NCBI GenBank assembly: GCA_006384855.1
Contig: VCJN01003007.1
Location: 186,001 to 250,000, forward strand
From: Tetraselmis striata
Taxonomy: Eukaryota; Chlorophyta; Chlorodendrophyceae; Chlorodendrales; Chlorodendraceae
Length of the DNA stretch: 64,000 nt
Direction of reading: 5' to 3'
The notes beneath the pieces were generated by a model that searched no databases, was not told the origin of the DNA, and saw nothing but the letters and a program-made list of their open reading frames with translations. Every line of letters starts with the position of its first letter. The first letter of the stretch is position 1. The translations under genes and the position numbers were made by a program. This document shows positions 23,216 through 35,000 of this stretch, piece by piece.

Positions 23216-23735
23216 GAAATACATCATTGCTACATTAATATTACTGCTACATATTAATTACCATACTGTATATGTTGTATATGTTGCGGCTTGCGCCCGG
23301 GAAATTCGCGCGACGACCCGACGCCGAACCCGAAATTCGCTCGGACCCACGAAGAGGGTCATCATATGCGCGTGTTCATCCAACCACCCGACCAGCACAA
23401 CGCACAGGACTCGTACCCGTAGCGCTATATCGACACAAAGTAGAATCGTCAGCTACCCTCCTCCTCTCCAGAAGCCACGCAAACAGTGCTGTGTCCACCC
23501 AAGACTAAGCGGAGCATAGGGACCAGCTCAATTTCTGACATTCTGAGGCAATGTCTCCGTATTAAATGCGAGGGGGCTCCACTAAGAGCGGGTTAGCGGG
23601 AGGAGCACGCCGGCTGCTAAACGTTTGCTCCTGCCAACACATAGGGTGGCGCGAATTTTTAAATATATTTCTAAATCGAACATGCTGCTGGCTCGGATGG
23701 ATCAGCAACCGGTGCGCTCCTGCACCTCTTCAGAG

Positions 23736-26700
23736 TCATGATGGGCAGACGCGGTGAATGTGGACCAGCTCCCCCAGGGGCGTCCCGCCCTTGACAGGTG
23801 GGAACTCCTGCAGCAGGCACGAGGACACCGGGTTGGCCAGCGCGGCGTCCCAGGTGGGGACTCCGAGGACGCTGCGGGCAGCTTGCGCCACGATGGCGGA
23901 GAGGGCCTGCGCCCCTAGCCAGTCCCCAGGGGGACCGCTGGGGTGCTTGTCGTCAGGCATGATGGTGAGGAACCCGTGCGCGCCGCGAGGGCACCGCTCG
24001 GTGGGGGGCAGTTTGCTATGGTCGGGGCAGGTCAGGTGGTGCCAGTCCAACACCGCCACGGCGATCCCCGTCTGCCCCTCCCGGCACTGACTGGCGGCAA
24101 AGTACGCGGCGTGGGCGTCCATGGCCCCTGCCGAGCGCAGTCTGGACTCGACGTCGGACTGGTAAGGCGTCATCAGGACCACCAGCTTCACGCCCGCCTC
24201 CATCGCGTGACTCAGGAAGCCCGACATCGCCTCCTTTAAGAAAGGCGCATGAGCTGCGGGGATCGGGGACCAGTGGGCATCGTGGACCACCACCACATGC
24301 GGCTTTGACAACGCCATGGCAGACCGGGCCTCCCTCCGGATATGAAGGTCCTGGGGGCGTTGCCTACACACGCGAAGCTCCGCATAGGTCACATTGAATT
24401 CCGCGCCATTGGGGTGCTCCCCCTCGCACGCCAGGAAGTGCATGATTGCCGAGTGGCCGCGCTTGCACAGGTTGACAGTCTGCACCTCCGGGAACGCCCC
24501 CCTACCCTGCCCTGCCCTCCTCTGGCGGCACCGGCCGCCCAAGTCAAGCAGCGAGCCCCAGATGCCACCCATGCGGGCGCCGACACTCTCCCCCAACACC
24601 ACGATCTTGAGCTGGTCCGCCGAGCCAGGCCCCCCAGGGTCTCGCCGTGCATTTCGCAGCCTGTCCTGCTGGTGCCCGAGCTCGCGCCTCAACCTTTCCT
24701 GGGAGCCCCGGTTCACGGCCCCTGGGACCACTGTCTCCAGCTTCAGCACCAGCCGCATGAGGTAGATGTTGTCGAGGGCAGAGGCCCCCGTGTAGGTTCT
24801 CAACCCACCAGCGGTCATGAGCTTGTGGTGGTGGCCACCTATGGGTGGTTGTCCTGGCATGCTGCGGCACTCTTTCGGATTCGCATCGGACGCACAGCTC
24901 GCGTAGCCCGGGAGCGCAGTGCTGGCGGCCAGCAACGCAGGGCCCGCCTGCTCCCTCCACCCCACACCTCCCTCCTCCGCCGCGGTGCCCATCTCCACCA
25001 CCGAAATGGTGAGAACGTCCGGGCAGCGCCGCAGCACATCCGCGCGTGCATCCTCACCCAGCCCTGGGTAAGGCGCGGGGAGGGTGCACAGCACGGGCGA
25101 CCGCAGCCACACCCATTGGATGCCGGCTTCCCAGGGCCCGTAGTCGCAGGGGCTGCCCAGTGGCGCCTGCGTGTCGCACGCAATGATGACAGCGTTGGCC
25201 GGCTGCGTCTCGCGCATGTGCTGGTACATTTCCAGGACATTGCTCGCCAGGCAGGGCCGTGGGTCATCGCCATGGGCGGCCATTGCCCCGCTGCAGGCGC
25301 GGTGCTCGGGCGCTGTGTGGGCGTCCAGGATGCCGCGGAGGAGCTGGTCACTGCTGAACCCGCTGAGCAGCGTCACCGGGGTGAAGCGCTGATCGAGGTC
25401 TTCGATGTTATGTCCTGCCACACCCAGGAGGCTCTGCAGCTCAATCATGGGCGGGCCCCCTGCAGTGGAGGGAGGGCCAAAGACGGCCTCGAGGTCCGCG
25501 TCCCCGGTGTATGGGTTGGCCACGCCCGAGTAGCACACACCCACCAGAGCAGCCATCAGCACTGCGCCCGCAACCCCGGCAGCAATCACCCTGCCGGGCC
25601 GCTTGCTGGCCTTTCTGGCGGCAGTCATAAATGGCTTCTCCACAGCCCAAAACGACAGCAAGGCCAGCCCGATTGGCAGCAGAAAGAGGACCACATCTGG
25701 CAGGCTGCGTCCCGGCTGCGCCGCGCCTGGTAGCATTTTGTCCGAGCCAGCGCCGGCGGTAATCTTCTCGTGCTCCGCGGGCTCACCGAGGTACACAAAG
25801 AGCGGCCAGTGGAAGAGGTAGATGCCGTACGACAGCGTGCCCAGCATGGCCACAGGCTTTGAGCACAGGAAGCGCGTCACCGCGGCCCACCGAGGCAGCG
25901 GCTGGCTCAGCTGCAGCGCCCCCGGGACCAGCGCGGCCACGAAGCTAATGTTGTACGGGAGCCGGAACACGTGGAAGTACCACGGCAGGACGTCCTCCAG
26001 GCTCCCGGGGATCAGTGGCGGTAGCACCAGCAGCGCCAGCGCCAGCGCGCTGCCGAGCTCCAGCCCCACACGGCACGCCGTGCTCATGTGGGGCTGCCCG
26101 GGCTGCTGGCTGTAGCGCGGGTAGATGGAGGGGCTGAGCCTGACGAGGCAATACGCCAGGCCGCCTGCAGCAAAGTCGCCAGCACGGCACAAGGTGGAGT
26201 AGTACGCCGCCGACAGGCCTAGTCGCCTGATGGTCCACAAGCTGGAGAGGTAGGACAAGAGCATCACCACGCACTCCCCTGCCGCTAGCCACCACACGCA
26301 CGCCTTGAAGCCGCCGCCGCCGTGCGGGACCGGCCGGTCGGCGTGGGGGCTGCCCCTGGTCTTCCCATGCGCCCCCTCTTCTGGATCCAATAAGGATTCG
26401 CCAAGGGGCGGCGCCGTCGCACGCGGGCGCACGTCGCTGGAGCTCCGACTGCGTGACACTGCAAAGAGGCGCGTCCACGCCATGAACAACAGCGGCCATA
26501 CGATGTAGTACTGCTCCTCGAGCGCCAGCGTCCAAAGGTGCCGCGTGATGGACGCCCTGGACGTAGCTGTAAAATAGTCGTCCTTCCGCCAGTAAATAAG
26601 GTTGATGTTGGTCAGGTAGCCCAGCGCCCACCACAGGTCGGTGCGCTCAAGCCAGAGCTGCACCTCATCCTCGCTGCGGTACAGGCTCGACAGCGCGATG

Positions 26701-27128
26701 GCGGCCACCAGGAGGAACAGCGCCGGAAACAGACGCGCGATGCGCCGCGACCAGAAGCCCAGCACGCCGACCTCGCCCGTGCGCTCAAAGGCCTCCACGG
26801 TGATGCCAGTGATGAGCAGCCCCGACAGGCAAAAGAAGCACGAGATGCACAGCCACGCCTGCTGCACGCCGGGCACGCCCAGGTGGTAGAGCATGACCAA
26901 GAGGACGCCGATCCCGCGGATGCCATCCAGGTGGGACAGCTGGTATCTATGCGGTGGCGGCTTTGTCGCCGTCATCCTGCGGGCGCAGGTCCACACTGTC
27001 AGGCCGTAATTGGCTGGGCGGCAGTTGGCCAGTTGCGCTCGCAGTTGTGGCAGAAACACACCCGGCCCAGGGTTGTTCATACCTCCCGCGGGGGGCTCCT
27101 TGTCTATAACGTAACAAAGATAAGTCAT
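23736..27128 (-). CDS. Acyltransferase-3 (OafA-like) membrane protein with C-terminal SGNH-like domain
   Basis: An intronless frame of 1130 codons. Met52 (codon 26973-26975), just before YQLSHLDGIRGIGVLL, is a better family start than Met1. Residues about 62-520 form the acyltransferase-3 domain with some ten hydrophobic segments: catalytic His82 in LYHLG, FWSRRIARLFPA, HLWTLALEEQYYIVWP, and SYGIYLFHWPLFVYLG. Family members move acyl groups, usually acetyl, across a membrane to sugars or lipids. Residues about 570-840 are a soluble insert I do not recognise. From about 842 an SGNH-like domain follows: IVVLGESVG (Ser848, GES instead of the usual GDS) and a closing DDKHPSG (His1062). In bacteria this fusion does O-acylation of surface glycans; the alga's substrate is unknown. 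No introns, poly-G tracts or frameshifts interrupt it, unlike its neighbours, so transfer from bacteria or recent retroposition is possible. Confidence 0.85.
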   Translation of the reverse strand: MTYLCYVIDKEPPAGGMNNPGPGVFLPQLRAQLANCRPANYGLTVWTCARRMTATKPPPHRYQLSHLDGIRGIGVLLVMLYHLGVPGVQQAWLCISCFFCLSGLLITGITVEAFERTGEVGVLGFWSRRIARLFPALFLLVAAIALSSLYRSEDEVQLWLERTDLWWALGYLTNINLIYWRKDDYFTATSRASITRHLWTLALEEQYYIVWPLLFMAWTRLFAVSRSRSSSDVRPRATAPPLGESLLDPEEGAHGKTRGSPHADRPVPHGGGGFKACVWWLAAGECVVMLLSYLSSLWTIRRLGLSAAYYSTLCRAGDFAAGGLAYCLVRLSPSIYPRYSQQPGQPHMSTACRVGLELGSALALALLVLPPLIPGSLEDVLPWYFHVFRLPYNISFVAALVPGALQLSQPLPRWAAVTRFLCSKPVAMLGTLSYGIYLFHWPLFVYLGEPAEHEKITAGAGSDKMLPGAAQPGRSLPDVVLFLLPIGLALLSFWAVEKPFMTAARKASKRPGRVIAAGVAGAVLMAALVGVCYSGVANPYTGDADLEAVFGPPSTAGGPPMIELQSLLGVAGHNIEDLDQRFTPVTLLSGFSSDQLLRGILDAHTAPEHRACSGAMAAHGDDPRPCLASNVLEMYQHMRETQPANAVIIACDTQAPLGSPCDYGPWEAGIQWVWLRSPVLCTLPAPYPGLGEDARADVLRRCPDVLTISVVEMGTAAEEGGVGWREQAGPALLAASTALPGYASCASDANPKECRSMPGQPPIGGHHHKLMTAGGLRTYTGASALDNIYLMRLVLKLETVVPGAVNRGSQERLRRELGHQQDRLRNARRDPGGPGSADQLKIVVLGESVGARMGGIWGSLLDLGGRCRQRRAGQGRGAFPEVQTVNLCKRGHSAIMHFLACEGEHPNGAEFNVTYAELRVCRQRPQDLHIRREARSAMALSKPHVVVVHDAHWSPIPAAHAPFLKEAMSGFLSHAMEAGVKLVVLMTPYQSDVESRLRSAGAMDAHAAYFAASQCREGQTGIAVAVLDWHHLTCPDHSKLPPTERCPRGAHGFLTIMPDDKHPSGPPGDWLGAQALSAIVAQAARSVLGVPTWDAALANPVSSCLLQEFPPVKGGTPLGELVHIHRVCPS

Positions 27129-27149
27129 GAGACATTAAGGCATATGGTA

Positions 27150-30100
27150 TTACTTTTATTGTCAAGTGCGTGACACGGTATGCATACCAAGGTCCTTATA
27201 ATGGCATAATCATAAGCACTGATGGCAACTTCCGGCTTGTTGGCGAAGGTTGGGACCGTTGTGCCCGGGTCTTGCTCGTCCATGTCCAGATAGTACGAGC
27301 TACCCCCGCATATTCTAGATCAAAAATAGTACATATTGACTTGAACACTTTGAGAATGCCCTGTACTGATGCGTGCAGCACTGTTTCGGAGTAGCACAGA
27401 TTCCGATTACGCCCGACCTCGCGGGGTCCATTATTTCACAAAACCTGCTTCTCGACTTCGCATTTAGGGCAGGGGGGCAGCGCGCGCGGGCGCAGCGCGA
27501 GGCGCCGTGACGCTGTGGGGGCGCCACAGGTGATGGGCGAGATCGCAACGTGGATGCGAAACACGTTGTTTGTGATAGGTCAGCGGCCCGGTCGGCTTTG
27601 ACACGTAAATTACACTGTGCTACGGGTACTACGGGTACGGGTACTGTTATAGTGCCGGTCATCGCGTCAGCAGTACGCGGAACTTGCAATTTGGACACAA
27701 CCCTGCTCCAAAGGGGGGCCCAGTCCGACTTGTGTTTACCTGTGCGACGGTCCCGATGCCCGGGCAGCGCTTGCAGTGACGGAGAGGAAGATCGAAGTGG
27801 TAGCACCGTTGGGTGGGTGGGAAGCGCGCAGGTGTTCACGCGGTGGGTCGGAGGAGCCCCTGGAGAGCAACAGTGCCCGGGTTAGATTCGCATCCACCGC
27901 GCGCCCAGGGCGCTGGCGGGGACTCGGGGAGTGCGCGCGCCGCGTATCGCACGCCGCAAAGCAGCGCCAACGGCTAGGGCAGTAGACGCCCGGCGTAGTG
28001 CATGGTTGCAGCGGCGGGGCGATGTGCTTGCCAGCCGCTATGCAGCTATCAGGCTATCAGGCGGCGGGCTGGCAAGTGCATTATTGGGCGAGTGCTGGGG
28101 CTACGACCAACCGAGGGGGGCTGCGGGCCGCAGAAAGAGTGCACCAGAAGTTGAGCTGCGGTGAGCCCTGCTTATCTCGGGTTTTCTGATGGGACCGGCC
28201 ACCTGCTGCGACGAGCCCGGGATCGACTAGGGCGAGCTCGCGGCAACAGAAACGGCAAGTTCGCGCTAGTTGCTGCTCTTGGACAAGTGGACGACGACCA
28301 GTGCGATTATGGCCCGACCAGGAGAAGACAGATGGGAGTACTGGTCAGCTACGTGTAGCGCTACTCGTCAGACCGACAAGACCGACGACCGAGGGTGACA
28401 CGGCGATGAGCGCCAGTGGTGATCACGTTGACGATTATAATATAGCCGCTATGTCTATCCCATATCATGCATGATGATCATTGGTCCCTTTACTCGTACC
28501 TCTACGGGTAGTAGTCGCTACTAGAAAAACGCTACTGTAGTAAAGGTACCGGTGTATTATGACGACCATCTGTACGGTACGTCGGTACCTATAATACCTA
28601 TAATTGTCGCGCCAATAGTACTTACTACAGTACACTACAGTACACTACAGATACTAGCGGCGCGGGCGCGGCGGGTGTTTTGCATATGTATGTATATATA
28701 TGTAAGGATTAAGTTAAGGGTTATGTAGTGCAATCTGCGACAACGCTCGCCCGACCACCGTACCGAACTCTACTACGCCGTCGTGTGGTGGACTACTTCC
28801 CTGCCTAGTCGAAGGGTTCCTGGGGTTTTTTTAGGGGCCTACTTCCTTAGTTCAGCGCTTGGGGCTAAGGTGGGACGGTCCGCTTGGTGAGGCGAGCTGG
28901 TCGCCTGATCCTTGCGGGTGGGAAAATGAGGTGTCACAGTTTCAAGTGCTAACGGCGCCGAACTGTGGGTCGGTACGCGGTGCCGTTCGTCCGTGCGGAG
29001 CGTTGTCTGCACGAGTCGTGACGGAGAGCTGGAACCTTCGAGGCAATGGCCCACTACATGTATGCCCGATCTACGCCCGCGGGGATCGTGATGGCCGAAG
29101 ACAGAGGCGGCCCTGCCCGTGGTGGACGCCTATGGCGCGTTGCTCCCTCCCTTCACTGGTCAGGGTCCCACCCTCGGCGGCGCTGGTGGTCAGGTCGGCA
29201 TACCTGCAGTCGCCCCTCTCTTGAACTTGGTCGGGGCCACGTTTCCATGAGGTGGGAGCTTCCCCTCGGGCATGTTGTCCTCCTTTCCGGTCATGGTATC
29301 TGGTAGCTAGTACCGGGTGGAAAGAAAAACAAAAGGGGGTGCGACGTAGCGTGCAGTGGTAGTAAGGTGGATCTAGAGCTGGGTGTGACGTCGCAGTTAT
29401 GCTAAATCTGCCCCGCGCTTCGCTTCATATGTAGCCTTGCGCTGTTAGGCATAGTCGGTTGGACCCCACGGCCTGCGCAACGCTCCGAGCGCCGTTCCCG
29501 ACAGCTCCCGCCGTCTGTCGAATGCTTCTAAATACTTGTATATTTTTTGGCCCGGTGGCGTTTAACCTTCCACGGCGAGTACGCCGTGTCACGCTACATA
29601 CTCTGTGGCAGGTGTTAGTCCACCTGTTTTATGTGTTACAATGCACATGCGTGCTTCATAACACATCCAAGCATGCCACTAGCTAGCAGCCGCAAGCGCG
29701 CTGTGGCTGGCAGGCGATGTTGTTCGGTGTGAGGTCGTTGCAACACCACTGTGGAGCGGCGTCCGGCGTCATGTGGTCCATGTCTGGATGGCGCGATCTC
29801 ACATCCTGACAGCTCCAATCTTGGCAACAGGCAGCTGACTGGCCTCATCTAGATGCCGCAGCCGTTGTAGGATCTCATCCCTGAGGGGCGGAGAACATCG
29901 CCATGAGTAGGCGGCAAGGTGTGTCGACGCGGTCTTACACTTTGTCAGCAACATCGCGGCATGGATGCGCACAAAAAGCACTTTAATCTACTTTCTATAC
30001 AATAACGCATTCAAGACAGTTCGACTAGCGCGACTCTGGCACTAAAGGCCTCGCGCTGAATTTGCTGTAATAATATGCCCCCCGAACACACTGCATCCAG

Positions 30101-31040
30101 CAAGAGAACACTCGTGACGAAATTCCCGCCGTCATCCCGTCCTTGAAAATACTGACAGAATCGCCACTAGCGTTCAATCATGAAGCCGCCCCCCTGTAAA
30201 ACATCGCTGAAGTTGGGTTTCGTAATTTTGATTTATTTATGACCCAGACATGAGTACACTTATACTGCTTGGCGTCCTTGTAGTACGCACGTTATCCCCG
30301 TAAGACTCACGTGCCGCGTACCAATACCGGTGACACGAATTTAGTACATGCACTGCAACATAGCTACTTTAGCCTACAGTGGCCCCGCCCTACGCACTGT
30401 TTAACCCTATGGACCCTATGTTGCAAGTTGCATGTCGCAAATTGCAATTGTAAGTGGACCCTATGCGAGCCCTTCCCTGATGCTGGGTAAAGACAGCTTG
30501 TCAAGAGAAAGAGCTTGACTCAGTTGTGACCAATTTCAATTTCAGTTATACCTGTGCTACAGACCAATATGCCAGCCTTGTCCGCCTGCCTCTTCCCTTG
30601 CTAACGCTGGCAGATGCATTGGCGTTTTCGTTTCCCAGTAGTAGTATTGGGGGCACAACTGGGTGTGCGGGACAAAATGACGGTTGTGCATGGCGTATTG
30701 ATTGTCGGCCTCCCCGCCATGCTTCCATTCATCTCATGTGCCTGGACTACAAGTACATAGCTCTTATTCCTATGACAATGAGGGCAGAATACACCTCCCC
30801 ATACATATATTTTCCCATTTCTATCAATATAAAAGTCCACTAATAACCTATTGAAAAGTCAACTAAAAGTACTCTGCGGGGTGGGGGGTATCCATTGTAC
30901 ATGTGCGCCACCCACAGCATGAATCCCGCCTCCGTCAACAAACACATCTTGCAACTTGAATCAATACACCTCTCCACCAATGTAAAGCCCACAACTCAAC
31001 TGGCCTCTCTGGAACTATTGTGGCTCATCTGCACAATATA
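27150..31040. other. Long stretch without a supported gene
   Basis: No convincing gene. Parts (27600-27660, 28490-28680) are rich in GTAC/CGGGTAC motifs, which also recur near 12.2, 18.2, 33.2, 39.4 and 43.1 kb. A minus frame at 30601-30840 (VDFYIDRNGKIYVWGG, then FCPHCHRNK) looks protein-like and may be a fragment of a decayed gene. I could not assign it. Confidence 0.35.
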
Positions 31041-31293
31041 CTCTGGAATTCTATACCAATACCAGTCCGCAGATGTCTAGCGAGCCAGCTTGTGAGCCTT
31101 GGGCACAGCAGTATACCGCGGTGCTCACCGGGAGACCTTGGGAAAAAATCTGTCCACAAATGCCAAGTCCACTAATGGGACTGCCGGTGGGATGAATCAC
31201 ATTTGAATGATTGCACACACAGTGCACCACGACATGGTAGTCAATGAGCAATGGCACAGGGACAAAGAAGGATTGGAGGAGGAGGAGGCGGGC

Positions 31294-31320
31294 GGGGGGG
31301 GGAGGGGGGGGGGGGGGGGG
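31294..31320. repeat. Interrupted poly-G tract
   Basis: Nine G, an A, then a run of 17 G, just past the last traced exon of the minus-strand gene. Confidence 0.8.
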
Positions 31321-31352
31321 CAAGGATGCGGCAGCGCGAGTAAAAGTGGCAC

Positions 31353-31960
31353 CTTGACTGCTCAGGGGCTGTGCGTTGCGGCGCCGCGCTGCTGACGCTC
31401 TGGGCCCGGGGCGCGACATCAGCGCTGCCGCTCCTACACAGCGCCAAAGTTACGCCCATACTTTGATTGCCGGACAAATAAAAAGCCATAAATGTGCTTC
31501 AAAGGGGGCGGCATGGGCGAGGAGGCAGTGCGCGGCGTAGCAAGACGGTGCGCTCACCTGTTGCCGGGGTGGGAAGACAGCGGGCGCGCCGAGGTGGGGC
31601 GCGCCAGGGGGCCCGCCAGCTTGCTGCTCAGTGAGATTGGCGAGCGCGGGATGGACCGCTCCGACTCGCACGGTGGCGCGGCCTGCGTGAGCCGGGAGAA
31701 GGGGCGCACAAGCGCGGCACCGAGTCAGCGCCGCGGATGCAGATAGGTGAAAGATCGAAAGCAACAGCAAGGCGGAGAGGGTGTTGGTAGGGTTTTGGGT
31801 TTGACGTGCTGTTGCGTATACTTCCAGGAGCATATAAAATCATGCGGGGCGGGGGGAAGGGGGACTCTCATGGCGCTGGGATGGCGTGTTGCGTGTAGTT
31901 TCAAAAGAGCTTTAATGTGGTTTGATGTCCCATCTGATGGTAAATGTACCGCAGCAAGGG

Positions 31961-32007
<47 letters not shown>

Positions 32008-35000
32008 TACAGTATAGAATATCTGCGTGTTTCAATTGATCAATGGATGATTAGTACTGGAGTCAAGTAGCGGACTGGCTCTTTTGCACGTTTCACCCGA
32101 GACCGACTCTGTGATGCTATCTTCCCACATGCGTACATATCGACGCGATCACATAAAAGAGTGGCATAACTTGCCTGCATGAAAAAACCAAAGTACAGCG
32201 CCCCTTCACGGACTATGCACAACTAATATGGGCATCTTTTCTAACCCATGCATCCTAGGCAGTTCAGAAGCTTTCGCATCAGTAGAGTCGGGTTTTTCTG
32301 TGTGCAGTACCTGCGACGGAACGGCGACCTCCGGCAGCGGTGGCCGGGCCTCTGCGTCAACGCCCGCAGCCTCATCGCTCTCTGCCACAGCCGGGAGTTG
32401 CAGCGCCGTGCCGGTGTCCCCCGCCCGCGGGGAGTCCGCGACCTGCGGGTTGCCAGCGGGCTCCGGCGAGGCGGGCGCCGTGGACGGGGGCTCCTCGTCC
32501 CAGGGCCCGAACCAAACCTTGGTGTCCACAACCTGCGTGCGGCAGGGAGAGGGCCACAAACGCTAAAGCTAAAGCTCCAGCTCTGCCCCATGCACACACA
32601 AGGCACTCAGACGCACAAGAAGGATGATGACTATTCATGTCATAATTCAATTAGGATCGAAGCGCTAGTTAATGGTTTTGGAGCACCGACATGGCATATC
32701 CGCGCAATTACGGATGCCGACCCACGTCTTCGCGGAACACTGCCAATATTTGCTATGAACACCGTGGCGCTGGCAACGGATTCTTACAACTGTGCTGACA
32801 TTCGCGGAGAAGTTGTTAGTAGTAAGTTATGGTTGTAGCAGGAACATAACCGCACGTTAAACCATAACAAGTGAAACGGCACCTGTACCGAGCGGTCACA
32901 TATGACCTACAGTCCCTATACCCCGATTGTTTGCAGCCTGGGAGCCCCTCGGAGCATCAGGCTCCAAGGCTTGCGGTTTTTATCCGGATGCCCGAGGAAA
33001 TGCAAAAACAAGGGCGAGGCGCGCTGGTATACATGGGTGTTGTTCAATGTGCGGCGTCGGCCCCCGAAATGCAGCACGGACATTTACTACTTTATCAGCA
33101 TCTACCTTAATTTGGCCCGGACAGATCGTCCCTCCGTTTTGTCATCCGCGGTGATTACCTGGGTACTGATGTGATAGGTAAAAAGCACCTTACGTGTGTC
33201 ATGACTACATACCATCGACACTGTACGAGTACGGGTACGCACCGGCCGTTTTTAATAATGGACAAAAATGAAATTTCAGCATATCCTTAGCATATCAGGA
33301 TATTCCTAATAGTACCAGTGTTCCTAAGATTGCCAGCGCAGTACATTGGGCTACGTTCGACATAAACGTTGGACACAAACTGTGATGTGTGATCGATGCT
33401 GCAATTGTATTCATTATTCATTTGCGCTTGCAACCCTGTTCATCTTAGTACGCAAATACAAGTTGCATGCTTACTTTGTATAAATAACAGTGATGACAAT
33501 GTCAATAGAAGGATACTTTTCTCTCCTTTCTGGCCGGGGGGGGGGGGGGGGTATATAAGGATCCCAAATGGTCTCTGTTGTGTTAATTATACCCGCGCCG
33601 AGTACGCCGACTTTTCACTGCGTTTAGGATGTATCCTTGTTGGCTGGGCGCTGGCAATTCTGCAGCGGGTAGCACGCACCTTCATCCGCTGCGGTGCGGA
33701 GGACCAAACTTCAATGTGGAGCGACTGGCGGAACAGCTGCTCCGGAGCCGTCACCCACGGCAGCAAATCCAGCGGCGACAGCACGGTGGGGTCCGCGCGA
33801 TGGCTGTCGGGATAAAACACCACGTTGTTGCTTCTGTCGACGTGCATGTTGCGGCCCGCCGTCACGGAGCGCCCCGCGCCGCCAACCTGTGGCCGCCGGG
33901 GAGCAATGCTCAGCCGCAGAGTGCCCGAGTAGTAGTGCATGTTTACGGCTGTTGGATGCGGAAATACGACCATGGCACCGATAGAAAAGGAACACCGGAG
34001 GCCCGTCCGAGGCAAAACAACGCGCGCCATATTGGTTCGACACGCGAGTTCGGTACAGAAGCCGCTGGCATCGGGGGCAACGCGGGTGGCAGACCTCGCT
34101 CAGGGTGACGTCAAAGAGCCAGGTGCTGATGTCGCCGATGGAGCCGGCGTCGACCGCGACCTGCAGCTGGTAGAACTCGCGCGTGAGGTGGGCGTCCGCG
34201 CGGGGGTGCGAGTCGACGTCGGCGCCGTCGATTGGCGGGGCGGGCGACGTGCGGCCGCTGTCCATCGCCACCCCGGGCCCCGGGAACAGCGCCGTGAGGT
34301 CGGCCAGTACCGGCACCTTGACGCCCACCGTGCGCGCGCCCAGCTCGGGCTGCGACGTCGACGCGTCGAGCTTCCAAAAGCTGGAGCCGGAGGTCACTCG
34401 GCGGCCGCGGGCGCTCCGGGCGCGCTCGCTCTTCCGCGCGACCTCGCTCGGGTTGGCCCGCTCCTCGAGTGCCTTGGTGCCGCCGTCCACGGCGAGGTTG
34501 AGGTCCTCCTCAGGGGTGGGCAGGTTGGCACGCAGGCCTGTGCGGGCGAACCTCGTCAGTATTCAGGGCCGCACGTATCGCGACCAAAGGCCAGCGGCAG
34601 CCCTGCAAGTATAGCGATGGTTTTCCGCCCCCGGGACACGGCGGACGAGGAAACGTAGGGTATTGTACTTTACACCTGCGCTCACAGATTTCATAATAGG
34701 GCGCATTTGTGCCCTTGTGCGATGCTTCTCAATGGCACCTGATGCCCGGTACTACTGTGACGAAGGTTCTGCTGCTGCTGTTAGCCACCCTGTCTACTCA
34801 TGTATTTCAAAACACATACACGCATGTAAAGTGGGATTGTTTAAATGCAGATTATAGCCACGGAATGAACTGTTGGCACATTTAATCCGTCCGATTCCAT
34901 GCAAATCTAAATGAGATGGTAGCAATCACGCGTATGAACTGCACGGATAGTTATGAAAGAAGCGACCCTCGGTGATTAGGCACAGGAGCATATGCGTATT

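Noticed and set aside
24342..25733. 463-codon plus-strand open frame
   Set aside because: It is antisense to the acyltransferase gene, has no domain, and its length is explained by the GC-rich codon use of the opposite strand.
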